Positions 32,517 to 43,673 of a DNA stretch of 64,000 nucleotides are shown piece by piece. The DNA comes from CAVQBC01 sp963848415 (GTDB lineage Bacteria > Actinomycetota > Thermoleophilia > Solirubrobacterales > Solirubrobacteraceae). Within the stretch, counting starts at the first letter, position 1. Each line of letters starts with the position of its first letter. The notes below the pieces were generated by a model that was given only the letters and a program-made list of their open reading frames with translations, searched no databases and was not told the origin of the DNA. The translations under genes and the position numbers were made by a program. Location of the stretch: contig CAWKDN010000002.1 of the NCBI GenBank assembly GCA_963848415.1, positions 1 to 64,000 of the forward strand, read 5' to 3'.

Positions 32517-33470
32517 ATGGACCTCTCGGTGTTCTTCGCCGGCACCGCCGGCTCGGTGCCCACCGCCCGCCGCGGGCTGCCGGCGCTGCTGCTGCGCGCC
32601 GGCGGCGACCGGCTGCTCTTCGACTGCGGCGAGGGAACCCAGCAGCAGCTGCTGCGCTCCGTCGGCCTGCCCGACCTGCACGCGATCTTCCTCACCCACT
32701 ACCACCTCGATCACTGGCTCGGCCTCGTGGGGATGCTCAAGACGTTCGACTTGCGCGCGCGCGAGGCCCCGCTCGACGTCCACGGCCCGCCGGGCCTGAA
32801 GGCGCTGATGGCCTCTCAGCGCCACCTGATCGGCCGCCTCGGCTACCCGCTGACGCTCGTCGAGCTCGACCGCCACGACGAGATCCGCTTCGCGGACTAC
32901 ACGATCGAGCCCTTCGCCGTCGACCACCGGACCCCCGCCTTCGGCTACGTCTTCGCGGAGGACGAGCGCCCGGGGCGCTTCGACGCCGAGACCGCTGAGC
33001 GGCTCGGGGTCGCGCCCGGGCCCGACTTCGGGCGCCTGCAGGCGGGCGACACGGTGGGCGGGGTGCGCCCCGAGCAGGTGGTCGGGCCGCCGCGGCCGGG
33101 CCGGCGGATCGTCATCTCGGGCGACACCCGTCCGTGCCAGGCGACCGAGGCCTACGCCGCCGGCGCCGACGTGCTCGTCCACGAGGCGACGTTCATGCGC
33201 GAGGAGCGCGCCCGCGCGCGCGAGACCGGCCACAGCACCGCCGAGCAGGCGGCCGAGCTCGCCCGCGACGCCGGCGTGCGCCTGCTCGCGCTGACCCACC
33301 TCTCGACCCGCTACTTCCCGCGCGACGTCCGGCGCGAGGCGCGCGCGATCTTCCCGGCCACCGTCGTGCCGCGCGACTTCGACGCCATCGACGTGCCGTT
33401 CCCCGAGCGCGGCGAGCCGGTGCTGACGCAGTCCGACCGCGAGCCGGAGCTCGACCCGGCGGCGGGCTGA
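32517..33470 (+). CDS. rnz: Ribonuclease Z
   Basis: A 317-residue tRNase Z that trims the 3' trailer of tRNA precursors. LLFDCGEGTQQQL, the zinc motif THYHLDHWLG, the HDEIRF and VDHRTPAFGY regions, SGDTRPC, HEATFM and LTHLSTRY are all present. Because the nearby tRNA-Arg lacks an encoded CCA, such trimming is needed before CCA addition. TACCCT (32500-32505) lies 11 bases before ATG 32517 with no ribosome site, so the mRNA is short-leadered or leaderless. Confidence 0.92.
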   Translation: MDLSVFFAGTAGSVPTARRGLPALLLRAGGDRLLFDCGEGTQQQLLRSVGLPDLHAIFLTHYHLDHWLGLVGMLKTFDLRAREAPLDVHGPPGLKALMASQRHLIGRLGYPLTLVELDRHDEIRFADYTIEPFAVDHRTPAFGYVFAEDERPGRFDAETAERLGVAPGPDFGRLQAGDTVGGVRPEQVVGPPRPGRRIVISGDTRPCQATEAYAAGADVLVHEATFMREERARARETGHSTAEQAAELARDAGVRLLALTHLSTRYFPRDVRREARAIFPATVVPRDFDAIDVPFPERGEPVLTQSDREPELDPAAG

Positions 33471-33491
33471 GATCGCGTCGCGGGCCACTGC

Positions 33492-33545
33492 TACTGTCCG
33501 TCGCGCACCTCCTTTAACCCGGTCCAGAGAGGCCAGGAAGGACCC
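33492..33545 (+). promoter_or_regulatory. pyr operon promoter and PyrR-binding leader
   Basis: TACTGT (33492-33497) is a -10 candidate. The short leader contains GGTCCAGAGAGGCC (33521-33534), matching the known PyrR-binding loop (TCCAGnGAGGCT), and GGTCC can pair with GGACC (33540-33544) around the AGGAAGGA ribosome site (33535-33542). This fits translational repression by PyrR-UMP, as described in mycobacteria, rather than a terminator. Confidence 0.75.
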
Positions 33546-34124
33546 ATGGCAGACCCGCAGACCGTCGTCCTCGACGGCGACGACATCCGTCGCACGCTGG
33601 TGCGCATCGCGCACGAGATCGTGGAGAAGAACCCCGGCGGGCGCGTGGCCCTGGTGGGCATCCACCGTCGCGGCGCCCCGCTCGCGACCCGGCTGCACCG
33701 GCTGGTCTCAGAGCTGCTGGAGCTCGAGGCCCCGCTCGGGGACCTCGACATCGCGTTCTACCGCGACGACCTGCAGATCCGCACCGATCCGGCGGTCCAC
33801 AGCTCGCACGTGCCCTTCCGCCTGGAGGACTACACGGTCGTGCTCGTCGACGACGTGCTCTTCACGGGGCGCACGGTGCGGGCCGCGATCGACGCCCTCT
33901 TCGACTACGGGCGCCCCGCCCGCGTCCAGCTCGCCGTGCTGGCCGACCGCGGCCACCGCGAGCTGCCCTTCCGCCCCGACTACGTCGGCAAGAACCTCCC
34001 GACCTCGCGCTCCGAGCGGGTCAACGTCCGGATGGCCGAGCTCGACGGGATCGACGAGGTGACCATCTCCGGCGCCGGCGGCGGCCCGGCCGTCCCCGAC
34101 CCGCGCCAGGAGGTCCGGGCATGA
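33546..34124 (+). CDS. pyrR: Pyrimidine operon regulator/uracil phosphoribosyltransferase PyrR
   Basis: A 192-residue PyrR, an RNA-binding regulator with PRPP-fold and some uracil phosphoribosyltransferase activity. ALVGIHRRGAPLATRL, DIAFYRDDL, the PRPP loop VVLVDDVLFTGRTVRAA and ADRGHRELPFRPDYVGKN are all typical. It heads the pyr operon and probably binds its own leader at 33521-33534. The ATG follows AGGAAGGA. Its end overlaps pyrB (ATGA). Confidence 0.95.
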   Translation: MADPQTVVLDGDDIRRTLVRIAHEIVEKNPGGRVALVGIHRRGAPLATRLHRLVSELLELEAPLGDLDIAFYRDDLQIRTDPAVHSSHVPFRLEDYTVVLVDDVLFTGRTVRAAIDALFDYGRPARVQLAVLADRGHRELPFRPDYVGKNLPTSRSERVNVRMAELDGIDEVTISGAGGGPAVPDPRQEVRA

Positions 34125-35065
34125 ACCACCTGCTCTCCATCGAGGACCTCGACCGCACGGGGATCGAGCGCATCCTGGACCGGGCGAAGTCCTTCACCGA
34201 GGTCTCCGAGCGCGAGGTCAAGAAGGTCCCGGCGCTGCGCGGCCGGCGCGTGCTCAACCTCTTCTACGAGGCCTCCACCCGCACCCGCTCGTCCTTCGAG
34301 CTGGCCGCCAAGACGCTCAGCGCCGAGGTGATCAACTTCGCCAGCGGCGGCTCGAGCGTGGAGAAGGGCGAGTCGCTGAAGGACACGGTGCAGACGCTCT
34401 CGGCCTACCGGCCCGACCTGATCGTCATCCGCACGCCGCACGTCGGCGCCGCCGCCCTCGTCGCGCGCTGGACCGACGCGGCAGTGGTCAACGCGGGCGA
34501 CGGCAAGCACGAGCACCCGACGCAGGCGCTGCTGGACGTCTACACGCTGCGCGAGCGGCTCGGCTCGCTCGAGGGCCGCAAGATCTGGATCGTCGGCGAC
34601 GTCAGCCACTCGCGCGTCGCGCGCTCGAACGTGCTGGCCTTCACCAAGCTCGGGGCCGAAGTCACCGTCTGCGGCCCGCCGACGCTGATCCCGCGCGGGT
34701 TCGAGGCGCTCGGCTGCGAGGTCGAGTACACGCTGGACCGCCTGCCCGAGGCCGACGTCGTCTACGCGCTGCGGATGCAGAACGAGCGCATGACCGACTC
34801 CTACGTCCCCTCGCTGCGCGAGTACGCCGCCGTCTACCAGATCGACGGCCGCCGGCTCGGGCCGCGGCAGGTGCTGATGCATCCCGGGCCGGTCAACCGC
34901 GGCGTCGAGCTCGCCGCCGAGGTGATCGACTCCCCGCAGGCCGTCATCGGTCAGCAGGTCGCCGCCGGCGTGGTCGTGCGCATGGCCGTGCTCTACGAGC
35001 TGCTCGCCGGGCGCGGGGCGCCCGATCGCGGCGGCCTGCCGGCGCCGGTCGGGGTGACGGCGTGA
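34121..35065 (+). CDS. pyrB: Aspartate carbamoyltransferase catalytic subunit
   Basis: A 314-residue enzyme that makes carbamoyl-aspartate, the first committed step of UMP synthesis. STRTR (52-56) binds carbamoyl phosphate, RTPHVGAA and the HPTQ loop line the active site, and MHPGPVNRG near 265 is the aspartate-side motif. No pyrI regulatory gene is present, as usual outside enterics. ATG lies inside the pyrR stop, and the stop overlaps pyrC. Confidence 0.95.
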   Translation: MNHLLSIEDLDRTGIERILDRAKSFTEVSEREVKKVPALRGRRVLNLFYEASTRTRSSFELAAKTLSAEVINFASGGSSVEKGESLKDTVQTLSAYRPDLIVIRTPHVGAAALVARWTDAAVVNAGDGKHEHPTQALLDVYTLRERLGSLEGRKIWIVGDVSHSRVARSNVLAFTKLGAEVTVCGPPTLIPRGFEALGCEVEYTLDRLPEADVVYALRMQNERMTDSYVPSLREYAAVYQIDGRRLGPRQVLMHPGPVNRGVELAAEVIDSPQAVIGQQVAAGVVVRMAVLYELLAGRGAPDRGGLPAPVGVTA

Positions 35066-36420
35066 GCGGCGCCGCCGGCCCGACCCGGCTGGTGCACCGC
35101 GAGCGCCCGCCCGGCGACCTGCTGATCCGCCACGCGCACCTGCTCGACCCCGGCACAGGCCTCGACGGGTCGCACGACGTGCTCGTCCGCGACGGCGAGA
35201 TCTCAGAGCTCGCGGCGCCCGGGACGCTCGCGGCGCCCGACGGCGCCGAGGTGCTCGAGGGCGCCGGGCGCCACCTCTTCCCCGGCTTCGTAGACCCGCA
35301 CGTGCACCTGCGCACGCCCGGCCAGGAGCACAAGGAGGACCTCGACTCGGGCACGCGCGCGGCGGCGGCCGGCGGCTACGTCGCGGTGGTGGCGATGCCC
35401 AACACCGACCCGACCGTCGACTCGGCGCCCGTCCTGCGCTCGCTGCGCGAGGCCGCGCGGCGCGAGGCACGCGTGCCGGTCGGCTTCCTGGCCTCCGTGA
35501 CCCGCGGGCTGGCGGGCGAGTCGCTGACCGAGATGGAGGAACTGCGCTCCGTCGGGGCGCTCGGCTTCACCGACGACGGGCGGCCCGTGCACCGGGCCGC
35601 GATCCTGCGCCGCGCGCTGCAGTACCAGCGGCTGTGCGGCGGCGTGCTGGCCCTGCACGAGGAGGACCCGTCGCTGTCGGGCCGCGGCGTGATGCACGAG
35701 GGCGAGGTCTCCGCCCGGCTCGGCCTGGCCGGCATCCCGAGCATCTCTGAGTCGACGATGATCGCCCGCGACGCGGCGATCGCCGGCTTCGAGGACGGCC
35801 GCATCCACATCCAGCACCTCAGCGCGAGCGAGTCGGTCGCCGCCGTCGCCGAGGCCAAGGCGCGCGGCGTGCGCATCACGGCCGAGGCGAGCCCGCACCA
35901 CCTCACCCTGACCGACACGGCGGTGCTCGAGGGGCTGGACACGCGGCTGAAGATGAACCCGCCGCTGCGCCACGAGGACGATCGCCGCGCGGTCGTGGAG
36001 GGCCTGCGCGACGGCACGATCGACTGCGTGGCCACGGATCACGCCCCGCACGCGCGCGAGGAGAAGGAGGTGCCCTGGGAAGAGGCGCCGATGGGCACGA
36101 CCGGCCTGGAGACCGCGTTCGCCGCGCTCTACACCGAGCTCGTGCTCCCCGGGGTCCTGCCGCTGGCGCTGGTGGTCCAGAGGCTGACGGCCGGCGCCGC
36201 GGTGGTCGACCTGCCCGTCCCGGCGATCGCGCCCGGGCGCCCGGCCGACCTGTGCCTGGTCGACCTGGACGCCGAGTGGCACGTGGGCGAGGCCGGCTAC
36301 GAGAGCCGCTCGGAGAACTGCTGCTTCGCCGGCCGGCGCCTGCGCGGGCGCGTGCTCGCCACGGTGGCGGCGGGCGCGGTGGCCTTCCGCGAGCGGGCCT
36401 TCGCCCTGAGCGCCGCGTGA
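35062..36420 (+). CDS. pyrC: Dihydroorotase, class I
   Basis: A 452-residue amidohydrolase that closes carbamoyl-aspartate to dihydroorotate. The zinc site is DPHVHLR (His 80 and 82), MPNTDPT near 110, LHEED, HIQHLSASES and the catalytic Asp in ATDHAPHA. Length and the HxH metal pair mark the type I form found with separate PyrB. GTG 35062 overlaps the pyrB stop (GTGA), and its own stop overlaps the carA GTG. Confidence 0.94.
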   Translation: MSGAAGPTRLVHRERPPGDLLIRHAHLLDPGTGLDGSHDVLVRDGEISELAAPGTLAAPDGAEVLEGAGRHLFPGFVDPHVHLRTPGQEHKEDLDSGTRAAAAGGYVAVVAMPNTDPTVDSAPVLRSLREAARREARVPVGFLASVTRGLAGESLTEMEELRSVGALGFTDDGRPVHRAAILRRALQYQRLCGGVLALHEEDPSLSGRGVMHEGEVSARLGLAGIPSISESTMIARDAAIAGFEDGRIHIQHLSASESVAAVAEAKARGVRITAEASPHHLTLTDTAVLEGLDTRLKMNPPLRHEDDRRAVVEGLRDGTIDCVATDHAPHAREEKEVPWEEAPMGTTGLETAFAALYTELVLPGVLPLALVVQRLTAGAAVVDLPVPAIAPGRPADLCLVDLDAEWHVGEAGYESRSENCCFAGRRLRGRVLATVAAGAVAFRERAFALSAA

Positions 36421-37546
36421 GCAGCCCGCGCGGCGAGCCCGCCTACGTCCTGCTCGAGGACGGGACGCGCTTCGACGGCGAGGCGTGCGCGGCGCCGGGG
36501 CCGGTCACCGGCGAGGTGGTCTTCACCACCGGCATGTCCGGCTACCAGGAGTCGGTCACCGACCCCTCCTTCCACGGCCAACTGATCACCTTCACGCTCC
36601 CGCACGTCGGCAACTACGGGGTCTCCGAACAGGCGATGGAGTCCGATCGCATCCACGCCCGCGCGGTGATCATGCGCGAGGCGGGCAACGCCCGCGACGC
36701 CGCCGGCGCCGAGGCGGGCTGGCTGGACTGGCTGGCGGCCCACGGCGTGCCCGCCATCACCGGCGTCGACACGCGCGCGCTCGTGCGCCACATCCGCGAG
36801 GCGGGCGCCATGCGCGGCGGCATCTTCGCCGGCGCGACGCCGGAGTCCCAGGCGCGCGAGCAGGTGGCCGCCGAGCCGAGCATGGTCGGCCGCGACCTCG
36901 CCCGCGTCGTCACGCTCCGCGAGCCCGAGGTGCACGCCCCGCCCGACGGCGCGCCGGCCGGCGGGCCGCGGATCGTGGCGCTCGATACCGGCATCAAGCG
37001 CTCGATCGTGCGCAGCTTCACCGCCCGCGGCGCGACGCTCGAGCTGATGCCCTGCACGACGCCGGCCGGCGAGCTGCTCGCGCGCGACCCCGACGGCTTC
37101 TTTCTCGTCCCGGGCCCGGGCGACCCGGCCGCGCTGGACTACCTCGTGGACACCGTGCGCGCGCTCGTCGCCCGCAAGCCCGTGTTCGGCATCTGCCTCG
37201 GGCATCAGCTGCTCTCGCGCGCGGCGGGCCTTGAGACCTTCAAGCTGCCCTTCGGCCACCGCGGCGCCAACCATCCGGTCAAGGACGTCCGGACCGGGCG
37301 GATCGCGATCACCTCCCAGAACCACGGCTTCGCGGTGCGCGGGGAGGTCGGGGTGCGCCTGGAGTCAGAGCTCGGCGCCGCCGAGCTGACCCACGTCAAC
37401 CTCTACGACGGCACGGTCGAGGGCATCCGGATGCTCGACGTCCCGGCCGGCTGCGTCCAGTACCACCCCGAGGCGGGGCCCGGCCCGCACGACTCGCTGG
37501 CCCTGTTCGACGACTTCATCGGCGCGATCGAGCGCGCCGCCGCCTG

Positions 37547-37547
<1 letters not shown>
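36417..37547 (+). CDS. carA: Carbamoyl-phosphate synthase small subunit
   Basis: A 376-residue glutamine amidotransferase subunit that supplies ammonia to CarB. The N-terminal domain has GEVVFTTGMSGYQE and GVDTRALVRHIREAG; the class I amidotransferase half has GICLGHQ with catalytic Cys 260 and QYHPEAGPGPHDS with the catalytic His and Glu. GTG 36417 lies in the pyrC stop; TGATG links it to carB. Confidence 0.95.
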
Positions 37548-40629
<3,082 letters not shown>

Positions 40630-40633
<4 letters not shown>

Positions 40634-41442
40634 TCGAGGGCGCCGAGCGCACGCTCGCTCCGCTCGGGCGCCGGCTCGCCGAGGTCACCGGCCACGCCCG
40701 CCACGGCGCCTACGACGTGCTCACCTGCGACGACCCCGGCGGGCCGGTCCCCGACGCGGGGCAGTTCTACATGCTCGCCGCCGCCGAGCGCTGGGGCGGC
40801 GGGGAGGACGGCCGCCCGTTCCTGCCGCGCGCCTTCTCGGTCCTGCGCCATCACCCGGACGGAAGGCTCGACTTCCTGCTCGAGGCGGTCGGGCCCGGCA
40901 CCGCGCGGCTCGCGGAGCTGCGCCCCGGCGACGGGCTGTGGATCCTCGGGCCGCTCGGGAACGGCTTCGCGGCGCCCCGGCAGGGCCGCAGGCCGATCCT
41001 CGCCGGCGGCGGCGTCGGGATCGCGCCGCTGGCCATCTGGCAGGACCGCCTGGGCGCCGCCGCGCTGGTGCTGCTGGGCTTCCGCGACGGGGCGCACGCG
41101 GCCGGGGCGGCGCTGCTGCGCGGCGCCCGCGTGGCCACCGACGACGGCGCCGCCGGCCACCGCGGCCCGGTGACCGACCTGCTCGCCGCCGAGCTCGGCT
41201 GCGACCCGCGCGCCACCGTCTACGCCTGTGGGCCGCCGGCGATGCTCGAGGCGGTGCGCGCGCTGTGCGCGCAGCAGGGCGTCCCGGCCCAGCTCGCGCT
41301 CGAGGCCGGGATGGCGTGCGGCTACGGCGGCTGCTTCGGCTGCGTCGTGCCCACGCGCAGCGGCTACGTGCGGCTGTGCGTCGACGGGCCGGTGCTCGAC
41401 GCGGCCGAGCTCGAGCACGTCTCCCAGGCGGGCGGGCACTGA
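40630..41442 (+). CDS. pyrK: Dihydroorotate dehydrogenase electron-transfer subunit PyrK
   Basis: A 270-residue FAD and [2Fe-2S] protein that passes electrons from PyrD to NAD+. PRAFSVLRHH binds FAD, LAGGGVGIAPL the nucleotide, and YACGPPAML follows. The iron-sulfur ligands are Cys 230, 235, 238 and 250 (ACGYGGCFGC then RLC). Its presence with pyrD shows a class 1B, NAD-linked enzyme. GTG overlaps carB and ATG of pyrD overlaps its stop. Confidence 0.93.
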
Positions 41443-42458
41443 TGGTCGAGTTCTGCGGCCTGCGCCTCCGCCATCCCGTGGTCAACGCGTCGGGGACCTT
41501 CGACGCGATCGCGGCCCGGCGGGCGTTCGGCGACGCGCTGCTCGAGCGCTTCCCGTTCGCCGCCTTCGTCTCGAAGACGGTCACGCTCGCCCCGCGCGAG
41601 GGCAACCCGCCGCCGCGGCTGTGGGAGCAGGCCGGCGGGATGATCAACTCGATCGGCCTGCCCAACAAGGGCCTGGAGGGCTACCTGGCCCACGACCTGC
41701 CGCGGCTGGCCGAGCTGCCGGTGCCGCTGATCGTCAACGTCATGGGCTTCCGCCGCGAGGAGGTCGCCGAGCTGGTCGCCGCCTTCGGCGGGCGCCCGGA
41801 GGTGGCCGCGCTCGAGCTCAACGTCTCCTGCCCGAACGTCAAGACGGGCCTGGTCATGGGCGCCGACCCCGGCGAGACCGCCGCGCTGATGGACGCGGTG
41901 CGCCCGCACACCGCCAAGCCGCTGATCGTCAAGCTCACCCCCAACTGCGCCGCCCCGGGCGAGGTCGCGGCCGCCGCCGAGGCCCACGGCGCCGACGCCG
42001 TCTCGCTGATCAACACCGTGCGCGCCCTGGCCCACGACCCCGCCCGGCCCGGCGCGGCCTGGCTCGGTGGCGGTGGCGGCGGGCTCTCGGGGCCCGCGGT
42101 GCGCGCGGTGGCGCTCGCGCAGCTCGGCGAGGTCGCCGCCCGCGTCGGCGTCCCGATCGTGGGCATGGGCGGCGTGCAGACCGGCCGGCACGCGGCCGAG
42201 CTGCTGGCGGCGGGGGCGACGCTCGTCGCCGTGGGCACCGAATCCTTCCGCGACCCGCTCGCCGGCAGCCGCGTGGCGGCCGAGCTGGACGATTTCCGCG
42301 CAAACAGCGGGGAGGTTGCGCGTGCCGATCGGAGGCAATCCGGGGCGCTGGACGCCAGGCATCCCAAAGTCCCTGCAAACGGGGGGAACACCGTCAAGCA
42401 GCCTCCATACTCCTCGACCTCTGGTAGAGGTCGAGCCGAATTGCGGGGTTCGCCTTGA
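41442..42458 (+). CDS. pyrD: Dihydroorotate dehydrogenase catalytic subunit, class 1B
   Basis: A 338-residue FMN-dependent TIM barrel. NASGTFD, INSIGLPNKG, LNVSCPN (catalytic Cys 130) and GMGGVQTGRHAAELL are family motifs. The catalytic core ends near residue 287; the last 50 residues have an unusual composition, more AT-rich than the rest, and match nothing I know. They may be readthrough of a regulatory region that precedes mihF. pyrF, often next in Actinomycetota, is not here. Confidence 0.92.
   Translation: MVEFCGLRLRHPVVNASGTFDAIAARRAFGDALLERFPFAAFVSKTVTLAPREGNPPPRLWEQAGGMINSIGLPNKGLEGYLAHDLPRLAELPVPLIVNVMGFRREEVAELVAAFGGRPEVAALELNVSCPNVKTGLVMGADPGETAALMDAVRPHTAKPLIVKLTPNCAAPGEVAAAAEAHGADAVSLINTVRALAHDPARPGAAWLGGGGGGLSGPAVRAVALAQLGEVAARVGVPIVGMGGVQTGRHAAELLAAGATLVAVGTESFRDPLAGSRVAAELDDFRANSGEVARADRRQSGALDARHPKVPANGGNTVKQPPYSSTSGRGRAELRGSP
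42297..42435. other. Two strong hairpins in the pyrD 3' end
   Basis: CGCGCAA (42297-42303) pairs with TTGCGCG (42316-42322), and CTCGACCTC (42413-42421) pairs perfectly with GAGGTCGAG (42427-42435) across a 5-base loop. Base composition here is lower in GC than the flanks. The second hairpin has no T run but could reduce transcription into mihF. Confidence 0.5.
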
Positions 42459-42482
42459 GCGACCGGGCCAGAGATGTAGACT
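42455..42482 (+). promoter_or_regulatory. mihF promoter
   Basis: TTGAGC (42455-42460) and TAGACT (42477-42482) are 16 bases apart. The -10 box ends 8 bases before ATG 42491, with no ribosome site, so mihF is likely leaderless. Confidence 0.65.
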
Positions 42483-42490
42483 CGCCGCCC

Positions 42491-42835
42491 ATGCCGCCTG
42501 CCACCCGGATGCCCCCGAAACCAGTCGTGGCCGCCCCCGAGCGGTCGCTGGTCCAGCGGATGGAGGCGTTGCAGCGCGCGAACCAGATCCGCACCCGCCG
42601 CGCGCAGCTCAAGCGCGACCTCAAGGCGGGCCGGGCGAGCATCCACGATCTGCTGCTCGAACCGCCCGAGTTCGTCGAGACCGCGAAGGTCTTCGACATG
42701 CTGCTGGCGGTCCCGAAGTACGGCCGGGTGAAGGCCAACAAGGTCCTGCAGCAGTGCCGCATCTCGCCGAGCAAGACGATCGGCGGGCTCTCCCAGCGCC
42801 AGCGCACCGAGCTCGTCTCGATGCTGCGGCGCTAG
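42491..42835 (+). CDS. mihF: Actinobacterial integration host factor mIHF
   Basis: A 114-residue nucleoid protein of the mycobacterial IHF family, unrelated to the alpha/beta IHF of E. coli. The helical body (ALQRANQIRTRRAQLKRDLKAG in part, LLLEPPEFVETAKVFDMLLAVPKYG in part) and the H2TH DNA-binding end (KANKVLQQCRISPSKTIGGLS) are clear. It bends DNA and is essential in mycobacteria. Position before gmk-rpoZ is the normal actinobacterial order. ATG 42491 is preferred because of the promoter 8 bases upstream. Confidence 0.93.
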   Translation: MPPATRMPPKPVVAAPERSLVQRMEALQRANQIRTRRAQLKRDLKAGRASIHDLLLEPPEFVETAKVFDMLLAVPKYGRVKANKVLQQCRISPSKTIGGLSQRQRTELVSMLRR

Positions 42836-42842
42836 CGCGCGC

Positions 42843-43397
42843 TTGGCGCCCGTCTTCGTCATCACCGGCCCGTCCGGCGTCGGCAAGGGGACGCTGATCC
42901 GCTCGCTGCGCGAGCGCGTCGACGGGCTCGAGCTGGCGACCTCGGCCACCACGCGCGCGCCCCGGCCGGGCGAGCGCGAGGGCAGCGACTACCACTTCCT
43001 CTCAGAGCCCGAGTTCGAGCGCCGCGTGCGGGCGGGCGAGTTCGTCGAGCACGCCCGCTACTCGGGCCGGCGCTACGGCACGCTGCGCTCCGAGCTCGAG
43101 CGCCGCGCCGACGAGGGCCGGCCGGTGGTGCTCGAGATCGAGGTCCAGGGCGCGCGGCAGATCCGCGAGGCGATGCCCGAGGCCGTGCAGGTGTTCGTCG
43201 CCCCGCCGAGCGAGGCGGCGCTGCGGGCGCGGCTGATCGGCCGCGGCACCGACACGCCCGAGCAGGTCGAGGCGCGCCTGCGCCGCGCCCACGAGGAGCT
43301 CGCCGCGCAGGGCGAGTTCGGCCACGTCGTGGTCAACGACCGCCTCGAGGACGCGGTCGGCGCGCTCGAGCGGCTGATCCGCGCGGCGCTAGACTAA
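42843..43397 (+). CDS. gmk: Guanylate kinase
   Basis: A 184-residue kinase converting GMP to GDP. The P-loop GPSGVGKGT is at 9-17, TRAPRPGEREGSDYHFLS binds GMP, and the lid includes GRGTDTPEQV. It appears to start at TTG 42843; no ATG or GTG fits, and the family begins just before the P-loop. It follows mihF by 7 bases. Confidence 0.93.
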   Translation: MAPVFVITGPSGVGKGTLIRSLRERVDGLELATSATTRAPRPGEREGSDYHFLSEPEFERRVRAGEFVEHARYSGRRYGTLRSELERRADEGRPVVLEIEVQGARQIREAMPEAVQVFVAPPSEAALRARLIGRGTDTPEQVEARLRRAHEELAAQGEFGHVVVNDRLEDAVGALERLIRAALD

Positions 43398-43436
43398 GGG
43401 CCTCTTCCAGCGACTTTCCAGCGAGGGGTTCCCGCC

Positions 43437-43664
43437 TTGATCTCACCCCGTGTCGATCGCCTGCTCGAGCAGGTCGATTCGCCTTATGCGAGCGTCATCG
43501 TGTCCGCCAAGCGGGCGCGCCAGATCAACTCGTACTACCACAACCTCGGCGAGGGCACCTTCGAGGAGTTCCCGCCGCCGATGATCGAGACGGCGTCGAA
43601 GAACTACCTCACGATCGCGCTGGAGGAGACCGCCTCCGGCAAGCTCAAGTACCGCTACCGCTAG
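43437..43664 (+). CDS. rpoZ: RNA polymerase omega subunit
   Basis: A 75-residue omega subunit that helps assemble RNA polymerase. ISPRVDRLLEQVDSPYASV and the conserved AKRARQIN are present, followed by the C-terminal KYRYR. It starts at TTG 43437, preceded by GAGGGG. TAGACT at 43390-43395, at the end of gmk, may be its own promoter. Shorter than many actinobacterial omegas but complete. Confidence 0.88.
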   Translation: MISPRVDRLLEQVDSPYASVIVSAKRARQINSYYHNLGEGTFEEFPPPMIETASKNYLTIALEETASGKLKYRYR

Positions 43665-43673
43665 CGGCCGGCC

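Noticed and set aside
42413..42435. Intrinsic terminator at the end of pyrD
   Set aside because: The stem is perfect but no T run follows and it lies before the pyrD stop codon.
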